64,000 bases of DNA from positions 1,819,628-1,883,627 of the forward strand of contig PCDI01000002.1 of the NCBI GenBank assembly GCA_002778195.1, given 5' to 3'. Both the position numbers and the translations under genes were made by a program. This DNA comes from Raffaelea ambrosiae. Its lineage: Eukaryota > Ascomycota > Sordariomycetes > Ophiostomatales > Ophiostomataceae. Under the pieces are notes generated by a model that was not told the DNA's origin, made no database searches, and saw nothing but the letters and a program-made list of their open reading frames with translations. Within the stretch, counting starts at the first letter, position 1, and each line of letters begins with the position of its first letter. Shown one piece after another: positions 1-10,918 of the stretch.

Positions 1-815
1 TTGCAATCCCAGTTTTTTGGACAAAAAAATTTGTGACTCGATTTCTATCGTACTGGAAAGTACAGCGCAGATATCCTCATGGTTGAGATATTGATTTTTT
101 TTTTTTTTTTTACGAACCCTCTTTTTTGGGTATGGCTGTTCTCCTTATTTTTTTAATTACTATGGATGTCCTCCCCAAACTACTAGTCAAGTAATACTAG
201 CTACTTCTCTCTCTGGTTATTAGCGGTCATATTATCTCCTTACCTGGCCGTATTGGGCTATTAGTGGAACCAGCAGCCAGTCGTGCCTTCTCGATTCATC
301 GCCCCTCGGGTCAGTGACGTTGACGTGGGGGGGAAACGAGAGGCAAAAAACACCAAGAGGCGGGAGAAGTAGTGAGCAGGCGCTGGAGAAAAATGAGGGG
401 AAGGGGGCCCTGGAGGAGGGGAATGAGGGGCTCGCTTTAGGCGCTACAGGACCCCCCGATAACGGGACATCGCTGTACCGAGGATGAGCGGTCACTAAAA
501 GCCGGGCCTGCTGTAGATTCTCTCGGGTACTTTGTATTATGGGCGGCGCATTTTTTGTTTGCCTTGGTCTCAGTCGGCCTCAATCGGCTTCGGTCAAATT
601 TTTTTTTTTTGTGACGACATCGTCAACTCCGTCACTCGGGTCTCTCACTCGGCACGGCCTTGCACTTTCGCAAGTCATTACTGGTTACTGCTGCTACGGC
701 ATCTATGCCGAATATGTACATTCTCGTCACTGTCGTCTCTCGAAGTCTCTCTCCACTCCCATGTGTTTTCACACGACGCAAGCAAAGACTACAACCTGCT
801 GCTATCTATTATCCC
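1..815. other. Intergenic, downstream of alkaline phosphatase
   Basis: No coding sequence is recognisable. The stretch holds T-homopolymers (about 96-111 and 599-610), a purine-rich segment around 330-430 and short degenerate repeats of a CAATCGGCTT-like decamer near 568-595. It should contain the 3' UTR of the phosphatase, which ends at 816 on the minus strand. Open frames here lack a plausible start and have unbiased composition. Confidence 0.6.
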
Positions 816-3164
816 CTAGTGCGAGCACGTCGGCGCAGTCTTGTTCGTCGGCTGGCCCAGACCCAGGCAGGACGCAATCTTGTAGAACACGTCAATGTTG
901 TAGTACGTGCCGCCAAAGGTCTCCTGGCAGGGGCCCAGGGCAAACACGGGCACGTCGGTGAGCGAGTGCACGCCCTGGTCGTCCGAGACGGGCAGCGTGC
1001 CGTTGACGACGAAGCCGTGGACGTTGTCCTCGGGGTTGGCGTAGTAGTCGGACGAGTCCTCCTCGAGCTCGACGGCCGGCACGCGCGGGCCCGTCTTGTC
1101 GATGCCGTAGGACTCGCGGCGGTCCGGGCTGGCGCCCATGCCGGCGGCAATGGCATAGCGGGGGTCCCAGTTGACGGGGAAGTGGGCGCCGGTGCCGTAG
1201 CTGACGCCGTCCTGCTCGACGGTGTACTGCGAGAGACCCGACTGGGCGTAGGTGCCGATGGCGCCGCGCTTCGCGCGGTCCGTGTGCTGGGCGGCCATGT
1301 ACTGGGTGTCGGCGCTGCCAAAGACGTCGAAGCCGTGGCCGTGGTCGGCCGAGACGACAATCAGCGTCTCCTCGAGAATGCCGAGGGCCTCAAGGTGGGC
1401 GATCGTGGCGTTGACCGTGTCGTCGAGCTCGAGCAGGTCGCCCAGCGCGCGCTCGTAGTCCAGCACGTGCATTTGCTTGTCGATGGAGGCCGCCTCGGAC
1501 ATGAGGAAGAAGCCGTCCTCGCCGCCGCGGGTGTGCAGCACGTCGATGGCCTTGAGGGTCATCTCCTTGAGGCCGGGCAGGTCCAGGGCGGGCGCCTCCT
1601 GGCCGGACGGGTCGTTGGTGAAGGCCTCGAGGTTCTCCTTGAACACGTTGCGCTCGATCCAGACCGGCAGGTTGGACTTGCAGAAGATGCCGAGGGCGCG
1701 GGTGTTGTTGGGGGCCGTTTCCAGGGCCGTCTTGTTCAGGCTGACCGAGTAGCCCTTGTTGGCAAACTCGGCATAGTAGTCCTTGCCCTCGTACGAGGCC
1801 GTGCCCGGCAGGAACTGCTCGGCGCCGCCGCCGAAGTAGGCGTCTGGGCCGCCGTGCTGGGTCCACGTGTAGTTGGTGAGGCCGTTGAGAGCCTGGTCGA
1901 TGAGGGAGCCGTAGGTGTAGCGCGAGCGGGAGTGGGCGGTCAGGGCGATGGGAGTGGCGTCGGCAATGAAAGCGGTTGAGACAGCGCCCCAAGCAGAGCC
2001 CTGGAAGGTCAGAACGAAGAGACGAACGAAGAGAGCGAAGCGAACGGAGTGAAGTGAAGTGAAAAAAAAAACCAGATAAAAAGAAACGAGCAAAGCGAGG
2101 AAAGAAACAAAAGAAACGAGCGTAGCGAGGAAACAAAAGAAAAAAAAAACTTACCCAGATACGCTTCAGAAGCTCGACAATGGTCTCGACCTTCGGGTCG
2201 TCAAACATGTCCGGAGACGAGTCGACATAAACACCGAGGGCGTTGACCGTGCTCTTGTGGCCAGAGTACAGGGCCGAGGCCGAGTTGGCGCTGTCCGTGA
2301 TGTAGGAGTCGATGGAGTGTGTCTGGGAGAGTTAGGTTCTGGCGGGTTTGGTCTTTTCTTCGTTTTTCTTCAGCAGCTCACTCACTCACGCTCACACTCC
2401 TACTCCGGACACTCTCCTGGTAATTCACACTGTCTCTCAACAGACGCAGTCTCTCTCTCTCTCTCTCTTGTCTGTTTTTTTTTTCATCATAATCATCTTC
2501 ACCTTCATCCAATACGCACCATCTGGTGGCCCAGGACGGGGAACTTGTCCAGCGCCAGCAGCGACTGGTACCGGCCGTTGATCGACTTGTGGCCCAGCAG
2601 ACGCGCCGCCGTGATCATGTTGGTCGTCATGCCGTCGCCAATGAAGAATATCACATTCTTGGCCTTCTTGGCCGTCGCCAGCGGGCGCACATGCCAGTGG
2701 GCCACGGTGGTCTCGTTGCCGTAGTAGCGCAGCGTCACGGCATAGTCGCCGGGCTCGTAGAGGGCCACGCGGCGGAAGATTTTGGAGGCGACGTTGACGA
2801 GCGTCTTGTTGCCGGCCTCCTTGGCAAACAGGTCCTCGTACCAGGTAAACTTCCAGCTCTCCAGCGCGGGCTCGGGCTGGTCAAAGTACGTCGTCAGGCT
2901 CTGGGCCGGCTGGGCGTCGTGGCCGAGCTTCTGGATGGTGACGGCAAACTGGTCGTCGGGCACGCCGCCGTTGAAGGCCTCGGAGCCGTTGACGGGCGCG
3001 TGGACCTCGAGGCGGATGTCGAACTGCTGGCCCGGCAAGAAGTCCTGCTGGTCGGGCGGCAGGATGCAGCCGAGCTTCGGGCAGGTGCCCAGTCTCTGGA
3101 ACGTCTGCGCCGACACGCCGGCCAGGGTGGCCGCCAGCGCCGCAAGAATGCTTGTCTTGACCAT
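816..3164 (-). CDS. Secreted alkaline phosphatase (PhoA/Pho8 superfamily), 3 exons
   Basis: Exons on the minus strand are 3164-2520, 2322-2155 and 2000-816, joined by introns with GTGCGT and GTAAGT donors and CAG acceptors, all phase 0. The product is 665 aa. Residues 1-19 are a signal peptide (MVKTSILAALAATLAGVSA). Residues 20 to about 165 form an N-terminal domain with several N-glycosylation sequons. The catalytic core follows: IFFIGDGMT with metal-ligand Asp177, ITDSANSAS with nucleophile Ser226 encoded in the small middle exon, SEAASIDKQMH, ADHGHG, and the C-terminal GVHSLTDVPVFALGP histidine region. The family hydrolyses phosphomonoesters using two Zn and one Mg. No C-terminal anchor is visible, so I infer a secreted or vacuolar enzyme used in phosphate scavenging. 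The start is fixed by the signal peptide. An upstream in-frame ATG at 3362 would bury it. Confidence 0.93.
2081..2140. repeat. Two 30-bp tandem units inside phosphatase intron 2
   Basis: The second intron (2154-2001) contains two adjacent 30-bp units, 2081-2110 and 2111-2140. Both begin AAGAAACGAG and continue with an AGCGAGG core, and they differ at only a few positions. Further degenerate GAACGAAG-type copies lie at 2010-2050. The intron is otherwise polypurine on the plus strand, i.e. polypyrimidine in the transcript. Confidence 0.75.
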
Positions 3165-3361
3165 TGTGGTGGTAGCTAGCTGCTTCTTTTTTCTCTCTTG
3201 TTTCTGCTTCTTTGACAGTAGTCTCTCATTTGCTGTGTACAACGAAGAAGAAACAAGAAATCGGGCTTGCCTGGAGCTTGTAGAAGTTCTCTCGAGCTGG
3301 GGGGGGGAGAGCTCCCTTTCGAAGAGAGCGGGTGGAGTTCCCGGACACCGGGGGATCGTCA

Positions 3362-3369
3362 TTTATATA
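3362..3369 (-). promoter_or_regulatory. TATA box of the alkaline phosphatase gene
   Basis: The minus strand reads TATATAAA here, 198 nt upstream of the chosen ATG at 3164. Nothing else in the 5' flank resembles a TATA element as closely. The leader between them is pyrimidine-rich in the transcript sense around 3180-3300. Confidence 0.5.
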
Positions 3370-3769
3370 AACAGCTTCCTCCCCGGAGAGGAGATCAGCA
3401 GAGCTTCCCTCCCAGCTGCCCCCCCCTCGGGATCTCCGTTACAACCCAAGGTACCGTTGTTCCCACGGGTTTTTTTCCATCTTGCTCTCTCTCTCTCTCT
3501 CTCTCTTCCCGCATTTGAGTTGCCTCGGCCCTTGTCTGTCGTTCCACAAATTTGGGGCGTTGCCTTCGGTTTTCCCTCCAATTTTCCATCTTTCTCCCCC
3601 CCCCCCCAACTGAAGGCCTCTCGACTGCTTTCACTGCGCTGCTTTTCTTCCTATTTCCCTCCTAGCAACCTTGGCAGTCCCCAAGCCGGGAACCGGACTG
3701 GGAAGCAAACACACAACACCCTTGACCACTAAGTCTTCATCCTGGCTTTTTCTTGATTGATTCGTGCAC

Positions 3770-3816
3770 CACGTGCAGCTCCTGCGACCTGAGAGAGCCA
3801 GGTCCAGGCACACGTG
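3770..3816. promoter_or_regulatory. Pair of CACGTG boxes upstream of the phosphatase
   Basis: CACGTG occurs at 3770-3775 and again at 3811-3816, the second in the context CACGTGGG. They lie about 610-650 nt upstream of the phosphatase start. Pho4 of yeast and NUC-1 of Neurospora bind CACGTG to induce phosphatases during phosphate starvation. The hexamer also occurs elsewhere in the window near chance frequency (for example 5060, 5490, 16858), so the assignment rests on position and pairing only. Confidence 0.3.
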
Positions 3817-5579
3817 GGCTCGATGGCCTTGTTCAACTGCGCGTCTGGTGGGTTATGGCGGTTTCTTGGCAATGTTGTCTTGTTCCGGAAAGAGGACCTT
3901 CCTCTTTTTTTCTGTTTGCCCTGATCCGAAAACTGGAACAAACAAAAAAAAAAGTCCAGTCTTGTCGAGCTGTTATCGAACCATGGTGAGTTCGAAGGGA
4001 GGGTGAATTTGCCAAGATGACCCAAGACTTATATATTCGCAAGCCAAGAAAAGAGCGACGTGAAACGTGGAGGATGTGTTTGGTGTGATTGGCGTGTGGC
4101 TTGGAGAAGGCTTCGCGGCCAAGACGGCCAAGCAAAGCCAAGCTAGCAAGCCCACAGTGTTCCACGAGCTGCCATTATCAAAAGTCCACCGAGACGACGT
4201 TCTGGAAAGGTGCCGAACAGGCACGAGGGACGCTCAAATCAATTACCAGCCATTTGATTATGTTCATGCGGGCACGTAGTTACGGCAGAGAGAACCTTCC
4301 CTGAAATACGGGTGTTGTATATTATTGTACATAGTGCGTACATGCGCCGGCATCTGCCTTCTTTTGTATTAGTGGGTTGGATTTCTCTCTTGTTCTTCAT
4401 CTTAGTTGATATAGAGGAAGGAAGTGGGGCCGAGCCATACCTATGGTGTATTACGCAACTTCTTTGTTGCTCGGTAGCCCGATCATGCGACTACACTTCC
4501 TGGGCACAGCTGCTTCACAAGACCCAAAACTTGGGAGCCAGGCTCAAAGTCCAGTGTCGAACAGTATTCGGGCCACGGCGATGTCCTACAGAACGCCCAT
4601 AAGTGAAAGCTGAAAGTTGCCTTAGTTCCAAATAAGGAAATGCTGACATTTTTCTTTGACCAGATCAAGTTGCTGTTGTGTGCTCGTTGTGGGCGAGTAT
4701 GAGAGACAGCTGATTTTGTGTAGAATGCTCATCACAAACGTCGCATCTTCCTCTCGCCAGGCCCAAGTAACGATGCACACAGTCGTGTGCTTGCGTTGAT
4801 CTCCTGTCGATCCCGCCTGGTGGAATGCATTGGTCTGGTCTGTAATAGGGCTGTGCCAAATGTCGGGACAACTTGCATTCAATGGCAGCTTTTGTGCGCA
4901 CCGCAGCGCTCACCCCATGCAGGTCCAGATGAGAAGCGGCATAATGGGTCCCAGGGAACTGGGTTTCTGTCTCTAGCCTAGGAGATACAGAGCTCGGTTC
5001 AGATGAACTCTCCCTGTCTGTTCCCTCGGCTTGTGCCCGACGTCTGTTCTCTAGTCTCCACGTGGTCGACGGCTTCTCAATGCAAGGGTAAGATGCGCCT
5101 GCCTATCATTTCCTCTTCATAGATCATCTTTCATGCGGTTATTTGTGTCTTTATAATTTATCAACGACGTAGATCGGGAAACCAATTAGAGCTTGACTTT
5201 TTGTTAATGGGCTGCTGGGCTTGAGGAGATGCCGTTCGACTGTACGAACTGTCACAAGTTTGCTGGTGTCGGCAACTTTTAGAGGTATGATTTCGGAGGT
5301 ACAATCCTTGAAGATAAAGAGCACTCTTGATTATATGCTTCCTTTTTATACCTACTCAAGTTATTGAATCCCAAGCTTTTGGAGCGATCTCGCCGAGACG
5401 TGTATGTTTGCTTGCTCGTGGAAGCTGGGAGGAAGAGTCGATAAGAATCACGGCCACTAGATAAGAAATACAGGGGACTGAACGTCCCACGTGACCCTAA
5501 TTTGGGACGATCAAACTCCCCTATCTCGGCTGCCGGGGCACAAATGTTCCGGCCAGAGCTTCCCAGAAGATTGCCCCTC

Positions 5580-5586
5580 TGACTCA
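5580..5586 (+). promoter_or_regulatory. TGACTCA, Gcn4/CPC1-type site upstream of LeuRS
   Basis: The perfect palindromic heptamer TGACTCA starts 224 nt before the LeuRS ATG. It is the consensus site of the bZIP factors Gcn4 (yeast) and CPC1/CpcA (filamentous fungi). These raise transcription of amino-acid biosynthesis and several aminoacyl-tRNA synthetase genes when amino acids are scarce. Sequence match and position are seen directly; regulation is inferred. Confidence 0.5.
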
Positions 5587-5803
5587 TTGTGTGACACAAA
5601 CGGGCAGAAGCCCAAAGGGTGCAAACGCTAGCTTTTGGCGGGGTTCCAATTTTTTGTGTGTCTGCCCGCAGCGCGAGAGCTTCACGACTTCCTGTGCATG
5701 CGTGTGTAGTCCAGCAACGCCCAGGACACGAATATTGCCCACCAAAACCCCCCCCGGTTTCTAGCAACCCCCCCGAGCGACAATCTGTCGCCCTACCGCC
5801 AAG

Positions 5804-8800
5804 ATGGACGCCGACGCAGCGGGAACGATGAAGATTGAGAACGTAGGTGCATTAGTTTTGTGTGAATCTGTCTCAATTGTCCCGTTTGGGTTGTTTTTCT
5901 GGTTGTTGACCTGTGTACTTTGTTTGTTCTCGACAGACGGAGAAGAGAGATGTTCTGTGTGCCACCGAGAAGAAATACCAGAAGCTGTGGGAGGAGGAGA
6001 AGGCGTTCGAGGCGGATGCGCCGTCATGCAAAGACTACCCCCCGAGCCAGTTCTCGCCAGACGAGTTGACGGCCAAGATTCCCAAATACTTTGGTGAGTG
6101 CCTGCTGCTGTTTCCCCCGGTCTCTTGGAACAGCTTGGGAAGACATACCTTGTCTTTCCTGGCATGCGTCTCTGTGCTCATGCGCCTCTGTGCTCTCTGT
6201 CCAAGTGTTTGAAATATGGGGGGGCCGTTGTGCTGACGTACGGTGTGAACAGCTACCATGGCCTACCCGTAAGGCAAAACAGCCCCTTCTCTCTTGCTAG
6301 GCGTGCTTCCCGACAGCGATTGACCGCGATCTAGATATGTCAACGGCGCGCCGCATCTGGGCCACGCCTTCACCGTCTCCAAGGTCGAGTTTACCAGCCG
6401 CGTGGCCCGCGCCCAGGGCAAGAACACGCTGTACCCCCAGGGCTTCCACGCCACGGGCATGCCCATCAAGGCCTGCGCGGACAAGCTCATTAACGAGATC
6501 GCTCTGTTCGGCAAGGACTTTTCCGGCTACAAGGAGGACGCGGAGGCCGAGGAGGCGGCCAAGGCGGCGCCGGTGGAGGTCCACGCAAAGGCAGACGTGA
6601 CCAAGTTCACGAACACGAAGAAGGGTAAGCGAAACCGGACATAGAACGGATGGCAGGGTAGAAGTGAAGAACACAAGAACGTGTTCTGGGAAAGGCCAGA
6701 CCATGACACTGACACCCCTCCCCCGCCCCGCTGCAGGCAAGGCGGCGATGAAATCGGCCAAGGTCAAGTACCAGTTCCAAGTCATGCTCAGCCTGGGCAT
6801 CCCCCGCGACGAGATCCACAAGTTTGCCGACTCCCAGCACTGGCTGGACTACTTCCCGCAAGAGTGGCGCCAGCACCTGACCAGCTTCGGCTGCGGCATC
6901 GACTGGCGGCGCAGCTTCATCACGACGGACGTCAACGCCTACTACGACTCGTTTGTGCGCTGGCAGATGCGCCGGCTCAAGGAGCTGGGCAAGATCCGCT
7001 TCGGCAAGCGCTACACCATCTACTCGCCCAAGGACAGCCAGCCGTGTCTGGACCACGACCGCGCGTCCGGCGAGGGCGTGCTGACGCAGGAGTACGTGGC
7101 GCTCAAGTGCCGCGTCCGCACCTTCTCGCCCGCCGCCCAGAAGGCCCTGGCCGCCCAGGCCGACCGCATCCCCAGCGGCGCCAACGTGTATATGATTGCC
7201 GCCACGCTGCGGCCCGAGACCATGTACGGCCAGGGCAACCTGTTCGTGTCGCCGAGCATCACCTACGGCCTCTTCCAGGCTGGCGGCGGCGGCGGCGGCG
7301 ACAACAACAACAACGACATCTACCTCGTCACCGAGCGCGCCGCCCGCAACATGGCCTACCAGGGCCTCTTTGCCGAGTTCGGCGTCGTGCCCAAGGTCGG
7401 CCAGATCGACGGCGCCGACCTGCTCGGCTCGCTCGTGGAGGCGCCGCTGAGCGTCAACAAGGCCGTCTACGTGCTGCCCATGAGCACGATCAAGGAGGCC
7501 AAGGGCACCGGCGTGGTCACCTCGGTGCCGTCGGACAGCCCCGACGACTACGCCATGATGATGGAGCTGTCCAAGAAGGCCGCCTTCTACGGCATCCAGC
7601 CCGAGTGGGTGTGCACCGACGTGCTGCCGGTCATCGAGACGCCCGGGTACCAGGGCCCCATCGCGCCGGCCCTGGTCCAGAAGCTCAAGATCCACTCGCC
7701 CAAGGACGTCCAGCAGCTGGCCGAGGCCAAGGAGATCGCGTACAAGGTCGGCTTCTACCAGGGCAAGATGGTGCACGGCGAGTTTGCCGGCAAGCCCGTG
7801 CCCGAGGCCAAGCCGCTGGTGCGCCAGCAGCTGCTCGACGCCGGCGACGCCTTTGTGTACTGCGAGCCCGACGGCGTGGTCGTCTCGCGCTCCGGCAACG
7901 AGTGCGTCGCCGCCTTCCTCGACCAGTGGTTCCTGGCCTACGGCGTGGACACCGAGTGGCGCGACGACACCATCCGCCACCTGCGCGGCGACGACGGCCT
8001 GGGCTTCCAGTCCTTTGGCCCCGCCACCAAGCACTCGCTCGAGCAGACCTTTGGCTGGATGATGGAGTGGTCCGTCACCCGCCAGTTCGGCCTCGGCACC
8101 AACCTGCCCTGGGACCCCTCGCAGATGGTCGAGGGCCTGTCCGACTCCACCATCTACATGGCCTACTACACCGTCGCCCACTACCTGCACAGCGACATCT
8201 ACGGCCGCACCCGCGGCCGCGCCAACATTGCGCCCGCGCAGATGACCGACGCCGTGTGGGACTATGTCTTTGCCCTGTCCGAGACCGCCCCGACGGGCGC
8301 GGACGCCGTCGAGCCCGCCGCCCTCGAGGCCATGCGCCGCGAGTTCACCTACTGGTACCCGCTGGACGTCCGCACCAGCGGCAAGGACCTGATCAACAAC
8401 CACCTGGTCTTCTTCCTGTACATCCACCAGGCCATCTGGGGCGAGAAGGCCGCCCGCTACCTGCCCCGGGGCATCCGCCTGAACGGCCACCTGCTGCTGA
8501 ACGGCGAGAAGATGAGCAAGAGCACCGGCAACTTTTTGACCCTCAACAGCGCCATCCAAAAGTTCGGCGCCGACGCCACCCGTCTGGCCCTGGCCGACGG
8601 CGGCGACGGCGTCGACGATGCCAACTTTGAAGAGGCCACCGCCAACGCCGCCATCCTGCGCCTCTACGAGCTGCGCCGCTGGGTCGAGCGCGTCATCAAC
8701 GACGCGCGCCTGATCCAACCCGGCGAGACCTTTGCCTCCGCCCGCGAGTCCGACAAGCCCGAGAACGCCGACTGCACCCAGCGCACCGGCCCGCTGTCCT

Positions 8801-9794
8801 TCTGGGACAAGCTGTTTGACAACGATCTGAACGCCCTGATCCAAGAGGCCGTGCAAGCCTATGAAGCGTGGGTTTTTTTCTTTTTTTGTTTGTTTGTTTG
8901 GAGGGTTGATTGGTACCCTTGTCTGACTCTTCTGACATTTCCCATATAGGACCAACTTCAAGGCCGCTCTCAAGGCTGGCTTCTTCGACTTCACCTCGGC
9001 CCGTGACTCCTACCGCGCCGCCACCGCGGCCGCAGGCACCGGCATGCACCACGACAGCGTCCGGCGCTACGTCGAGGCGCAGGCTCTGCTGCTGAGCGTG
9101 ATCGCCCCTCACTGGTCCGACTATGTCTGGCGGGAGGTTCTGAAGAAGGTGCGTGGTTTTTGATGTGCTGACGTCGGGGACTGTGAATGTGCCTAACTCT
9201 TTCTACCCTTTCTAGCCCACGAGCATCCAAAAGGCCACCTTCCCCGAGGCTGCCGCCCTCGACCCCAAGCTGACCACCATCTCCGACTACGTCCGCCGGT
9301 CGCTGACACGCGTGCGTACCGCCGACGCCGGCCAGCAGAAGCGTGCGGCCAAGGGCAAGGATCTGCTGTTTGACCCGACCAAGGCCAAGGCGCTCAACAT
9401 TTACGTTGCGCACAAGTGGCCCGCCTGGCAGGCCCGGTACATGGACCTGGTGCGGGAGCTGTTTGACGGCGTGACGCTGGACACGAAGCAGGCGGCCCGC
9501 AAGATCCAGAAGCCCGACATGAAAAAGGCCATGCCGTTTGTCCAGGACCTGAAGCGCCGTCTCGAGGGCGGCGAGCCCACCGAGCACGTCTTCAACCGCA
9601 CGCTCGAGTTCGACGAGGTCGAGGTCATCCGCGAGCTGGTGCCCGTCCTGATCGCCACCGTCCCCAAGCTGCAGGACGTGCGCATCGTCGTCATCGACGG
9701 GCCCGAGGCCACCAAGGAGGGTGCCCCCAAGCTGCCGGATCTGGCCGCAACTGCCGAGCCGGGTTCGCCCGCACTGGAGTTTGTCAACGTGTAA
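5804..9794 (+). CDS. CDC60: Cytosolic leucyl-tRNA synthetase, 7 exons
   Basis: Exons are 5804-5842, 5937-6093, 6253-6268, 6335-6624, 6737-8867, 8950-9148 and 9216-9794. They sum to 3411 nt, encoding 1136 aa, and every junction is GT-AG with matching phase. The enzyme charges tRNA-Leu with leucine. Class I signatures are HLGH (residues 78-81, HIGH motif) and KMSKS (759-763). Between them lies the CP1 editing domain with TLRPETMYGQ (about 324) and GTGVVTSVPSDSPDD (about 424), which hydrolyses mischarged tRNA. A Gly/Asn low-complexity insert at about 350-361 interrupts the editing domain. Length and the long C-terminal extension fit the eukaryotic cytosolic form, not the mitochondrial one. Exon 3 is only 16 nt and encodes ATMAYP, directly before the HIGH motif. 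The last exon is followed by AATAAA at 9835. The gene symbol is that of the yeast orthologue. Confidence 0.96.
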
Positions 9795-10918
9795 ACCGGC
9801 AAGAGGTAACGAAAGGACAAAAAAATAGAAGTAAATAAAAAAAAGAAGACAGGTATGATTTCGTTGCAGGATAGATGTTGTGTATCACGTATTGAACTGT
9901 GGAGGACAATAAAAAAAAAAGTAAAAGCTATCAAAAAGCCGGCTTTCTCTGGTGAGTCGAATGTATTTTTGGTAGTTATAGATAGATTTAGCGTGCCAAC
10001 GAAATGCACTTGTGTCAAGCAAACAAATGCAGTGTGTACTTGTTAACAAGGCTGGGTGCATTGAGAGGCCGCTGGTACCGCGCCTTGGGCGACAAGTCTC
10101 AAAAACGTGATAGTAATCTCCATTGCAGCTATATGTATGTTTCTGGCAGAAATCTTCTCTTTTCTTGCATTTTGGTCTGTTTTTGTTTTCTTTCTCATAA
10201 GAAATAGCAGCTGTAATGTCCGCCAATCGCGCCGAGGTATCAAATACATATAAAAAGAGCAAAATCGAAAGCACGCAAAGACGCAAAACTATCTGGTAAG
10301 CAACAAGTTGACAAAAAGGGAAGTGTTTGGTTCCAAAATGACTCTCAAGAAATGACAAAGAAAATTGCTCGAAAGGGTGCATAAAGAAAAGGAAGGCGAG
10401 GGGAGGAAACAAAGGAACGCTGCTAGCCAGCCGTAAAATCCGGCTGAGGGAGGGCGTAAAAACAACCCCGGCGAGAGTAGACCTGATGAAACGGCAGTAT
10501 AATCTCAGTCTGAAGAGTAAAGAACTGAATGTGAAAAAAAAAAGGCACGGAACAATCTCGTTCCAAAGTTAAAACGTCCAGCAGGTAATAAAATTGTCAC
10601 CGCGGTGTATCGGTTGACGGAAGAGAATCGAAACGATAAGGAAAGTATTTAAGGGAAAATGGAGACACAAAGAAAATCGGAAACGCCTTCAATACGCTGA
10701 CAGGCAGACAAGAAACTGCAACCTCCAATTGCTACCGCAAAGGAACCAGGCGGTGCGGGATCGGCGACCAGAAAGAGCGTCACGTCGTGAAGTTGAAAAA
10801 AAAAAGAGAAATTTAAGCCGTTAAGAAATTCGTTCCAAAGGAGAGACGAGAAATTAAGCAAGGTGCAGGCCATGCCAACGCCATAATGAACTTGGATCTT
10901 CCGTGCGGGATGCTTCTT
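9795..10918. other. Convergent intergenic region between LeuRS and septin genes
   Basis: This stretch joins the two 3' ends and is AT-rich with many A-runs. AATAAA at 9835-9840 and a second A-rich block at 9909-9921 could direct LeuRS polyadenylation. I see no coding sequence or structured RNA. Confidence 0.55.

Larger units (their letters stand above)
3165..5803. other. Divergent intergenic region between phosphatase and LeuRS
   Basis: This 2.6-kb spacer serves as 5' flank for both divergent genes. It contains a CT-microsatellite (about 3485-3507), a C12 run at 3596-3607, the phosphatase TATA and CACGTG elements, and a TGACTCA site close to LeuRS. No open frame with convincing codon composition or splice structure was found between 3950 and 5570. 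Confidence 0.55.

Noticed and set aside
660..1979. 439-codon plus-strand frame over the phosphatase
   Set aside because: Antisense shadow of the phosphatase third exon, which has recognisable catalytic residues.
6607..8994. Long open frame (795 codons) on the minus strand opposite LeuRS
   Set aside because: Mirror of a GC-rich coding exon. The plus strand carries HIGH, KMSKS and editing motifs; the minus frame is Val/Gly/Ala/Leu-rich without any motif.
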